A stretch of DNA of 64,000 bases from Eriocheir sinensis (lineage: Eukaryota; Arthropoda; Malacostraca; Decapoda; Varunidae): the NCBI RefSeq assembly GCF_024679095.1, contig NW_026110571.1, positions 1 through 64,000 of the forward strand, given 5' to 3'. Positions 20,889 through 31,192 of this stretch are shown in pieces. Within the stretch, counting starts at the first letter, position 1, and every line of letters starts with the position of its first letter. A model generated the notes under the pieces. The model was not told where the DNA came from and did no database searches. It saw only the letters and a program-made list of their open reading frames with translations. The translations under genes were made by a program, and so were the position numbers.

Positions 20889-23476
20889 CATTCTGGATTT
20901 AATCTTCACGACCGACAGCCACCTCATAACCGCGTGTGAGGTAGGCGAGCCATTTGCAACCAGTGACCACAACATAATCAGATGCGTTTTAAATATTGAA
21001 ACAAAAGCACGAGCAAACTCACTCTTAATACCTAATTATAGTAAAGCAAATTTTACGGACCTAAAAAGAGAATTGGCTTCAGTAAATTGGAATCATTTGC
21101 TCAACAATGTCAGCGTTCAAGAAATGTATAATCGTTTTACTGCACAAATCACTGCGAGTGTAAATCAATTCATTCCACTCAACCCACGAAAGACTGATAA
21201 TCAAAAACCGTTGTGGATGAATAATTACCTACAAAAAATCATCGTCGAAAAAAAAAAAACTGTATAAGAAATATAAACTGTCACATAATTCACAGGCTCA
21301 TACTAATTACATCAATGTCAAGAGAGAGTGCGAAAGGAAAATCAGAAAACAGAAACGCGAATATGAGATGAAAATATCAATTGATGCTAAGAAAAATCCC
21401 AGGTTATTTTTCAGTTACATAAGAAACAAAAAAACTGTTAAAAATAATATCGGCCCACTCCTATTAAGTGGCAATACGATTAGTGATGATAAAGGCATGG
21501 CGTCGGTCTTAAATTCAACCTTTAGTAGCGTATTAACAAAAGAGAACATGACATCGATTCCAGCCCCGAAGAAAATTTTTCAAGGCCCTGAAGAAAATAA
21601 GCTTGCATTGACCGACATTGATTTCAGCGAGGTGCGTGCGTACCTGCAGAGAATAGATCCAAATAAATCTCCGGGCCCCGATAATTTATCTCCTCGCGTG
21701 CTGAGAGAATGTAGTCAACAGCTAGAATTACCCATAACATTAATATTCAACAAGTCATTAGCACAGGCCAGTGTGCCTCTCGAGTGGAAAAAGGCCAATA
21801 CTACCCCGATCTTTAAAAAAGGAGATACAAAACAAACCAGTAATTATCGTTCTATCAGCCTTACGTCTGTCCTAATTAAAATATTCGAAAAAATGATCAG
21901 GGATAAAATGATCACTTTTTCTTGAAATAAATGATTTGATAACTGATAGTCAGCACGGATTTCGTAGTAATCGGCCTTGCCTTACCAACCTATTAACTTT
22001 TTTCAACGATGTTTATACGTGTTGGGACGCCCGAAGCCCATATGACGTAATTTACCTAGATTTTCAGAAAGCGTTTGATAAAGTTCCTCACGTTAGACTT
22101 ATTTCTAAACTGCGTTCCCACGGTATTAACGACCATCTATGTGCGTGTATTCATGACTGGCTCACCGACAGAGAACAGCGTGTAGTTCTTAATGGTGAAG
22201 CATCGGATTGGCAACCCGTCACCAGTGGCGTGCCCCAAGGTTCGGTCCTGGGGCCAACACTATTCATAATTTACGTGAACGACTTAGAAACTGATATTCT
22301 ATCAAAAGTAGCCAAATTCGCCGACGACACCAAATTAGGAGGTACGGTAATTAACAGTGAAAATTGCGAAAAGATTCAATCAGACTGAATAAGACTTGCC
22401 GACTGGTGCGAAAAATGGCAAATGAGTTTTAACGTAGATAAATGTAAAGTAATGCACATAGGTGAAAAAAATCCTAACCTTAAATATCAGATTCAAGGAC
22501 ATGAGATCAGCGAAGTAAAACAAGAAAAGGATCTTGGTGTCATTATCAGTAACTCTCTTAAAATGAGTGATCAATGTTCTGCAGCGAGTAAAAAAGTCAA
22601 TATGATGTTAGGATTAATCTCAAGAAACTTTGATTATAAATCACCCGAACTTATGAAGAGATTATATTTAGCATTTGTAAGACCACACCTAGAATACGCC
22701 GTTCAGTTCTGGTCACCGAACTATATCAAAGATCAAGTTTTGCTAGAAAGGATACAGCGACGAGCAACCAAACAAATTCCAGCGCTCCGAAACTTGCCAT
22801 ATGACGAGCGTTTAAAGCGTTTAGATATGTTCTCCCTAAAAAAAGCGAAGGATAAGAGGGGACTTAATTGAAGTGTTCAAAATCCTTAATGGCTTCGATA
22901 ATATTAACCCAGATAGTCTATTTCAGAGAGACACCAACACAATAACACGCAGCAACGGTATGAAGTTAAAGGGAAACCGATATAACACATTGGTGCGCAA
23001 AAGTTTTTTTCAATAATAGAGTCGTCGATCATTGGATTAGACTCCCACCGTCAGTTGTTAGCGCACAGAGTATCAATAGCTTCAAGTCTTCATTGGATAA
23101 GTACTTCAGGGATATAAGGTTATACTGACCCTTCTTCGTATGTTTTCAGACAGATTGCAGCAAGACGTCAACCTAAATTCATATTATTCTCCCCAACAAC
23201 ATAGATTGCAAGTAGCGTAAGTTAACAATAGAGTAAAGCAACAGTTAATGTCCGCATGACAGGTGGAGTGAGGTGTGGGTGCAGTAAGGTGACAGGTTAC
23301 TGGTGCCGTGCCTAGTACCGCCGGTAAAACGAGGATCAAGCCTCCACCTATGCCCCTGAAACTACACCTCACCCATCGTGAGTATTAGGGGTGATGCTAA
23401 GGCTGCCCTGTGTAGGCCACTCGTCCTCTTCCATACTTCTTGTGTTTCTGTGTTCTTATGTTCTTATGTAATGAAG
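20872..23476 (+). mobile_element. CR1-like LINE, family A copy 2
   Basis: Begins in the second half of the endonuclease (GNNILDLIFTTDS), includes the complete RT and 3' UTR, and ends in a TTATGTTCTTATG tail. About 300 bp more (23477-23775) is the same second 3' unit as after copy 1. Confidence 0.9.
20875..23083 (+). pseudogene. ORF2 of LINE A copy 2: endonuclease C-terminus and reverse transcriptase
   Basis: The endonuclease end shows NNILDLIFTTD and SDHNIIRC. The RT shows [78 protein letters not shown] (FADD at 22317-22328), RPHLEYAVQFW and LKKAKDKR. Breaks are a frameshift in a poly-A run near 21250, a frameshift near 21920 (extra T in CTTTTTCTTG), a TGA at 22386 where copy 1 has TTA, a frameshift near 22850 in an A run, and one in a T run near 23005. 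The catalytic motifs are intact, so decay is mainly by small indels. Confidence 0.87.
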
Positions 23477-23883
<407 letters not shown>

Positions 23884-24109
23884 AACCTGTCACAAGGAGG
23901 AGGGAAAGAGGGAGAGAGGGAGAGAGGGAGGTGGACGGTATATAAGAGGGCGTGGAGGCCTGGATGATCATCAGTCACCCGCGCCGCGTCATCACGGAGG
24001 GGAGTCACGTGTTGTCTCCTCCTCATCCGTCACTTATTTAGTCACGAGCAATTGGCATCCAATAAAGTTAACTGGCAGGTGGGCAGCGGTAATTGTTTGT
24101 GAGCGGCAG

Positions 24110-24630
24110 CTTGTGTATGAAGGAGGGGGGAGAGGAGGGGGGTGCTAAAGGAAGGTGGGGAGGAAGGGTAATGGGGGGAGGAAAGTTACTGAAGGGAGTT
24201 AACAGGGGAGTGAAGAAGGAGAGAGAAGACGAAGGAGGGAGACGGAGGAGAGGAGAAAGAAAGATCAGGTGTATGGAGAGGGGGAGGGGGGGAGTAAAGG
24301 GAGGGAGGGAAAGGGAGGAGGAGGGATAGAGAAACACGTGTGCTCAGATGTATGGAAGGGGAAAGGGGAGAGAGAAAAAAGGGAGGTGAGGGGGTGAGGG
24401 AAAGTGAAGAAGGGAGGGAAAGGGAGGAGGAAGTGAAAAAGACGTGTGCTCAGATATATGGAGGGGGAAAGTGGGGAGAGAAGAAGGGGATATGAGGAGG
24501 TGAGGGAAAGTGAGGAAGGGAGGGAAAGGGAGGAAGGGAGTGAGGAAGATAGAATGGGGAGGGAAGATGAGTGGGAGGGAGAGGGAAGGGCGAGTAAGAG
24601 GGAAGGGGAAAGGGGTTATAGGTTCTCTCT
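24110..24630. repeat. GGGA/GGAG-rich low-complexity tract
   Basis: Purine-rich, with two imperfect copies of about 130 bp sharing ACGTGTGCTCAGATRTATGG at about 24334 and 24433. Open frames are Glu/Arg/Gly-rich and reflect composition. Confidence 0.75.
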
Positions 24631-24638
24631 CTCATTAA

Positions 24639-25724
24639 TTGGGGATTCACAACATGGCTTCCGTAACAAAAGATCCTGCCTGTCAAACCTACTGACCTTT
24701 TAAAACGATCTCTTCTCAATTTATGACGAAAGCAAATCAGTGGACGTAGTCTATCTTGATTTCCAGAAAGCGTTTGATAAAGTCCCACATCATAAATTAC
24801 TTTATAAATTAAAGCAAATAGGCATTGACGGTCAAGTAAACCAATGGATCGCGAATTGGTTGAGCAACAGACAACAAAGAGTTGTGATTGACGGATTTAA
24901 CTCAGAGTGGGCGCCGGTCACTAGTGGCGTCCCTCAGGGCTAGGTTCTTGGCCCAGTGCTCTTCATTATTTACATCAACGACGTGGATGTTTGACTCAGT
25001 AATCGCATTAGTAGTAGAGATGCCCTTTAACGTAGACAAGTGCCAGGTCCTTCAAGTTGGAACGAGTAATAAGAAGTTCGATTACGAAATACGCGGCGTT
25101 AAACTCACAAGCGATCAATGCGTTAAGGACCTGGGGATTAAAATCGCGTCAAACCTCAAATTCTCACATCAATGCATCGATGCAGCAAATAAAGCGAACA
25201 GAATGTTGGGCTTCATTAAAATAAACTTTTTATTCAAGAATAAAGATGTAATACTTCCGCTCTACAATAGTTTAGTCAGACCCCCCTTGGAATATGCGGT
25301 ACAGTTTTGGTCTCCCCACCATGCAAAGGACATTGCTAAACTAGAAGGTGTTCAGCGTCGGGCAACAAAAATGATCCCTTCCTTGCGCAACAAATCCTAC
25401 GAAGAAAAGCTTTGCACCCTTAACATGTTCTCTCTTGAGAAACGTCGCCTCCGAGGAAAACTGATCGAATGTTTTAAAATACTTAATGGTTTCACGAATG
25501 TAGACAGAACAAAATTGTTTATGATCGATGACACTTTGCGAACGAGGAACACTGGCACAAAACTCAAATGTAGACAAGTAAATTCAGACTGCACCAAATT
25601 TTTCTTCACCAACGTTGTAGTGCGAGAATGGAATAAGCTCCCACCATCAGTGGTCCAGTGTAACACGATTGACCTCTTTAAAAACAAGCTCGACCGTCAC
25701 TTCCTTGAGCTTAATATTAACTAG
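24639..25724 (+). pseudogene. Reverse transcriptase of LINE C copy 2, catalytic FADD deleted
   Basis: Motif A is normal (VVYLDFQKAFDKVPHH). SGVPQG is followed by TAG at about 24942 instead of the Ser codon of GSVLG. A TGA follows near 24991 (GATGTTTGA). At about 25014 the sequence jumps from CGCATTAGTA to GTAGAGATGCCC, removing KFADDTKIG and the region to the EMPFNVDKC block. The rest (MPFNVDKCQVLQVG to FKNKLDRHFLELNIN) is open to the natural stop at 25724, and shows the family's correct C-terminus. Catalytically dead. Confidence 0.88.
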
Positions 25725-25825
25725 AGTATAAAAGCAACGTTTTGGAGCCATCTGATTAACGTAAAATCACTTAGGTTTAAGGACAGACCACCTAGTCTGG
25801 ACCATGGGGTCTGTGTGGTTGTGTG
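24639..25825 (+). mobile_element. CR1-like LINE, family C copy 2 (5'-truncated, internally deleted)
   Basis: Starts at the SLIGDSQHGFRNKRSC block and runs to the family 3' end (GACCATGGGGTCTGTGTGG). It is shorter than copy 1 because about 130 bp covering the RT active site are missing. Confidence 0.9.
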
Positions 25826-26655
25826 TTGGAGGTAGAAGGAAGGGGACCAGTTGGTCGACCTAGCAAAACGTGGAGAAGGTGAGGCGGTGAATACCATGAT
25901 ACAAGACATTACTAAGTGAAGGGCGGCATGTTCTCAGTCGACATCTGACCAACGATCACCGCAAACCAAAGATTCCGGAGCTGAATCCATTATAAGGACA
26001 AGTCTTCCAAGCTCAAAAATACTTGCTTCAGGATAAATGGTTTGAAGTATTAACACTACATATTTTATTCCTGCAAACGTGTGGAAACAGTGACCTAACA
26101 AAGAAATTTACGGATACTATGAACTTTACGTTTGGAATAATGTCTTTTGCCTGTTAAAAAAAAATATTCTGGAGATCATGAATCACAAACAAATTATACA
26201 TTAAGACCTCTATTTTTTTCCTTTTATAAATACAGATACAATTGCCCCCGGCTGAGGCGCATCTGACGCGGCCGCAATTACCCGTCCGTCGCGGGGCAGC
26301 GAGGTAGAAGGCGCCGCTTGTGAGGTCTTCGTAGAATGTTTCTCGTCCACAGGAATGAGAGGAAAGACGGCCAGAAGGTGATAGCGAGGCGTCGTGTGCT
26401 CTTCACATTCCCTTCCCAGCCACAAACTCACACCCAAGAGTTGAACCTCGTATCGGTACTCCACACCCATCAGACGCCTGTCTCATAAAACTGTATAGTC
26501 AAAGACACCGCTGCACAATTACCGGTACCTTGTGAGTCCGACACTCAGTTCGTGAAACGGATGGTAAGCAGTCCAAACGCCGACATTATTTCTTTAGGGT
26601 GAGCAGAGGGTCACAGACACATAGTTATGGAAAGATTCTCCGGACACGGTCATAG
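25826..26655. other. Unassigned sequence
   Basis: Mixed composition; no convincing open frame, repeat or domain seen. Confidence 0.3.

Positions 26656-26658
<3 letters not shown>

Positions 26659-26750
<92 letters not shown>
26659..26750. repeat. (CT)n microsatellite
   Basis: Perfect run of about 46 units. Confidence 0.96.
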
Positions 26751-26751
<1 letters not shown>

Positions 26752-26754
<3 letters not shown>

Positions 26755-27470
26755 AAAATAGCCTATTCCTTCATAACTCAAGCTTCTGTTGCCATTGGCT
26801 CTTCGTGTCTTATTTCTCATTTTCTATTTTCTCACGGTCCTGTTTCGTCTTTTTGTTGTTGTTGTTTCTTGATTATTTATTCATATTCCTTTTCTTATTA
26901 TATTTGTTCCGGTTTCTCATTGTTTTCTTTAATTTATTTCATGATTTATTTTTGTTTTCTTTCTCATTTGGTTCCGGTTCATCCATGTTCTTTCTTTTTT
27001 TTCTTTTTCGTATTCATTTTTGTTCTTCTCTCTTTCCTTTGCTTCAATTTGTTCTAATATGGTACCGTATTATTCTTTGTCTTTGTTTCTCCTCCTTTCA
27101 TTACGTTTTCTTTTCATTTTTTTTATTGTTTCTATGTTTAATTTCCTATAGTTTATTTGATCTCTACATGATTCAGCTTTCTCTTTTTTTTTTTCATGTT
27201 TTGCTTCGTTGGAACGTGGTATTAATTGCCGGGCTTCCCTTCAAACACCAAAAGCATTTAACTCCCTATTTCTTTATAGTTGTGGAGACAGCTCAAGGGC
27301 AAAGAGGAAGAACCAAAGCCCAGTAATAACGGTGCCCATTTTTTTGTGTCCTGTGTCTCTGAGAACTGTTTCTTGTTTTTAGTGTAACTTGTTGGTGAAA
27401 GTTGGTTATGTTGGTTAATCGGGATTGAAAGTAATTAAATAGCAAAATTAAGGCACGTCGCAGAGCAGAC
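26752..27470. other. T-rich unassigned sequence
   Basis: The long plus-strand frame at 26805-27326 is Phe/Leu/Ser-rich from TTC/TTT runs, with no motif beyond apparent hydrophobicity. I do not call it a gene. Confidence 0.35.
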
Positions 27471-27477
27471 TTACACA

Positions 27478-27655
27478 CCATCATCATCATATCATTACCA
27501 TCATCATCATCATCATCAACCACCACAACTACGGTGCTAAACGTTGAGAATGGCCTTCATCCTCTAGTGAACTCGTAATGGTTATGGTGATGATGATAAT
27601 GATGATGATGATGATGATTATGATTATGATGATGATGGTGATGATGATGATGATG
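27478..27655. repeat. (ATC)n and (GAT)n trinucleotide tracts
   Basis: Imperfect CATCAT at 27478-27520 and GATGAT at 27580-27655. The two are reverse complements and could pair. Confidence 0.85.
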
Positions 27656-27711
27656 GCCTCCCTGCCATTTATTCAAACGCCTAAGTACGTCTGCTCCCAT
27701 TCAGACAACAA

Positions 27712-28135
27712 CCTTTTCTTCCATCAGAGAGCCTTTAGTGTCTCGTGTGCTCATTTTTTCTCGTCAGATGGTCGTTTAGGTCTCGTGTTCAACAATACAT
27801 AATTAACAGCCTAATTACTCCGCAGTCCGTTTAAAAAACAAGCTCTCCACGCGTCAGAGAATTTCTCGTGTGCTCGTTTATTCTCATTAGAAGGCCGTTA
27901 CCGAGAGCCGTTTAGGCCTGCTTTGTAGCATTACTTAATTAACACCCTAATTACTCCGCCGCCCATTTAAACAACAAGCCTTTCACGCGTCTAGAGACTT
28001 CTTGTGTGTTCGTTTATTCTCATTGAAAGGTCGTTACTGAGAGCCGTTTAGGCCTGCTATGTAATATTACTTAATTAACAGCCTAATTACGCCTCCGCCC
28101 GTTTAAACAACAAGCCTTTCACGCGTCTTATCTGT
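27712..28135. repeat. 136-bp satellite, three units
   Basis: ACGCGTC recurs at 27849, 27985 and 28121, with AATTAACA-CCTAATTAC, CGTTTAGG and CTCGTGTG-TCGTTTATTCTCAT blocks in each unit. The first unit is the most diverged. Confidence 0.88.
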
Positions 28136-28504
28136 TACTGAGAACGGGAACTCAGAGGTCTAATTAGTTTCATACTTTAATAACGTGTTTTAAACTCCCC
28201 CTTTTCTCCATGGCATAGGAGGCGGAACAAGGGTTCAGGAAAATAGATAAACATACTTGCCACACGCCGCTGGCCTCGCGTCTTCCTTCCCTCTGTTGGA
28301 AAAGGGCACATCACAGGAGGCCAGAACGGTAACACTGTATTGGAATTTATAACATTTATTTATTTTTATTTCTTATTTTTCACTTTATTATTCTTTCTGG
28401 CACTTCGCTTAACTTTTCTTTCTCATTTTCTTTACACCACTTATACCAAGGTAAATATAGTCTACCGACAGGTAAAATCAACCCCCCTCCCTCGCACAGG
28501 CAAG

Positions 28505-28628
28505 GTACCAAACTCTGCCCATACCCGTGACGTCAAAGAGTGGTATAGGTAAACTCCGCCCATACCCGTGACGTCAAAGAGTGCTGTAGGTAAACTCCGC
28601 CCATACCCGTGACGTCAGAGTGGTATAG
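28505..28628. repeat. 41-bp tandem repeat, each unit with TGACGTCA
   Basis: TGACGTCA occurs at 28528, 28569 and 28610, each in CCCATACCCGTGACGTCA. TGACGTCA is the palindromic CREB/ATF binding site. Whether it is bound here is unknown. Confidence 0.85.
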
Positions 28629-28737
28629 GTCTGGGTCTTGGATGTGGGTGAGCCTCTTCATTCAACGGAGCTCCCCGTTTTCTTGATTTATTTCTGTGTC
28701 GAGCAGGTTATTTATTCTTTTCATTGTCTACAGAATT

Positions 28738-28859
<122 letters not shown>

Positions 28860-29110
28860 TTCCCTCTTGTCACATGCTGTATGTGCTGTATGTGTGTAGA
28901 GAAGCTCCCCATGCATGTCCTGCAAGTCACTGCACGTCACGGGGTCAAGTGTGACGGGGTCAAGTCTGAGACTGAGCCGCTGTTACCTTTGCAACCTCTC
29001 CTCCTACCCAAGCTCTGACGTCACACACACCCGCACTCAGAAGTGCAAATTTAGAGCCAGCGTTTGGGGGGGACAATTTCACCTGTCGGTAGACTATATT
29101 TACCTTGACT

Positions 29111-29735
29111 TCTACTTACACCGCTCTTTATTACGTTTTTTTTTTCTTTTTTTCTTTATTTTCCTGAACACCACTTTTGTTTACACACGTTTTTCTCTGT
29201 TTTGCTTTGCGCCAAGTGCTTTAAACCTTTTCCTTAATACTCTTTAACCTCACATTCTTATCTTTTTTTTATCACTTCTTTTCACCACATTACGTCACTT
29301 TATTTTTTCTTTCCATCACTCGTTCTTAATTTCCCTTTAATTCTTTGTGTTCTTTCGTATTTTTTTGTTTTCTTTTCTCGTCTTCGCACCAGTCTTCTCA
29401 ACACCATTTTCCTTCACACCTTTGGCATTTTTTGTTTCGTTTTGTGATCCTGTCACTGGGAACGGTTTTTGTTTATTTTTCCTGGACACTTTGTTAATTG
29501 ACTCGTGCGTTTCCCGTGCTAACGACGCACCATTATTTTGTTTTTTCTTTAGTAGAATCCGTCAGGGAGTTGTTGCTCTCTCGTCGTTTGTGTCACTTAG
29601 TTAACTGTCTGATTTAGTTGCTGTTTTGCTCTTTGTAATTGATTGTCTGCTCTTTGTCTCCTTTTTTTGTTCATGCGTTTTTTCTTCTTGCTTCGTTTCT
29701 TTTTTCTCTCGTTTCTTATTTCTTTTCATCACATA
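29111..29735. other. T-rich unassigned sequence
   Basis: Poly-pyrimidine patches (TTTTTTCTTT) and repeated CACCACTTT or ACACCAT words; no gene seen. Confidence 0.35.
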
Positions 29736-29739
29736 TTAA

Positions 29740-30280
29740 TTAACTAAAGTATTAATACCAGACCTCTTCAAACATTAGTTTTGTCCTCTGTTTCTTGTTT
29801 TGTCCTTGTTTGAAGTGTAGAAGTCTTCCCAAAATTTCTATTATATTTTTCGCCTTTATTCTTCAACAGTAAAAGTGCATTACTCGTGGATTGTTTTTCA
29901 TAAACCTCCGCCATCTTTAAACTTTTGTTCATACGTTTGTTTGTATGTGTTGTAGATAATTCTTTTAAAACGTTGTGTTATATATTTTTGTATTTTCTTG
30001 TTCTACGCGTCACTTTTGTTTTATTTCATAAACTTCCGCCAACTTCATGCTTTTTCTCGCAGGCTTCACGGGTTTGTTTGTTTGTCTGTTTGGTGTGGAG
30101 AGGTCTTCCAAAACGAGATCTTCCAAAACGTTCCAGTATATTTTTCTGTCTTTTCTTCTATTCTACATAGTAAAAGCGCGTCACTTAAGTATTTTTTTTC
30201 CAAACTTTCACCAACTTCAAACTATTTTGCTCAAAGGACTCAAAAAGTTTGTTTATTTGTTCGGATGAATAATGCTTAGG
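29740..30280. repeat. Diverged tandem repeat, 126-174 bp units
   Basis: Blocks like CATAAACYTCCGCCAWCTT (about 29900 and 30026, weaker at about 30200) are followed by GTTTGTTTGTNTG and AARTCTTCCMAAA. The third unit is longer because ATCTTCCAAAACG is doubled. Confidence 0.7.
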
Positions 30281-31004
30281 GCACCCCGGCGTACAGGTGC
30301 ATAACACGCATATTTGTGGTAGCTGTTGGGGGGACGGGGGAGCCGGGTGTGCAGGGGAGGTAAGTGAATCAATGGCGCAAATCACTAAATCAGTTTGAGC
30401 TGCCAGATTCACCAGATAAAATAATTTTTCAGAGAAAATGGGGAGAACTTGATCTCATTTTTCTATGTACATTTTGTTGTCATTAAACTGAAATATAGAA
30501 TTATTACAACATTCCCACACATTAATATATGACATAAAGACTAAAATAATGAAAATCATTGTAAAAACATATCCTGTCTCCTTGGACTGTCTGTTTTCCC
30601 GGGACAAATTATTATTTTATGTATTGAAGAGTTTAACTCAATGTTTGATTATTTTTTTCTTAATATACATTTTTATAAGATAATTTATTTACACAAAACC
30701 GACAAATACTTTTTTTTTTACCATTAATGGTATTTGATAACAAGGATGAGATTGTCCACCGTACCCACCAAAACAATAACAAATCGTACGCAAAGGCTTA
30801 TCCCACGCCTACTACTGGACTAGACTGGACGCGTTCTACTTGCTGTACCTTACCTGTATTGCTGCTCTTCACTTGCTGTTTCATTTTGCTGATATCAAAC
30901 CCCAGGTACGTAAACTTAACTTCCTCTTACTAGGCTGTTATCGTAGGTCCAGTGGCACTCATTAATAGTACCGTGAACTCTTCAGTAGGTCCCAATGTAA
31001 TCTC

Positions 31005-31014
31005 TATATATAAA
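31005..31014 (+). promoter_or_regulatory. TATA-box-like motif upstream of the SAP-SWIM-YqaJ gene
   Basis: TATATATAAA lies about 180 bp before the proposed start codon at 31193, and transcription would begin near 31035-31045. It is an AT-rich region, so the match could be chance. Confidence 0.4.
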
Positions 31015-31192
31015 CTGTGGTCACATATCCTTATTTCTCTTTCATTCAACATCTTGCATGGGTCTTTGGAGACCAACAGTGGAGAACCTGCTCACAAGCC
31101 CTAATGTTACCTGTGTACTCTTCCAGGTTCCAATCCACGACCGAACTAGCCCCCTAAGGCACACCAGCTGACACTCAAGCAGTCCCGAGGTC

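Noticed and set aside
26805..27326. 173-codon plus-strand frame with hydrophobic stretches resembling a membrane protein
   Set aside because: Composition is driven by TTT/TTC runs, there is no signal peptide plus topology that stands out, and no family motif.
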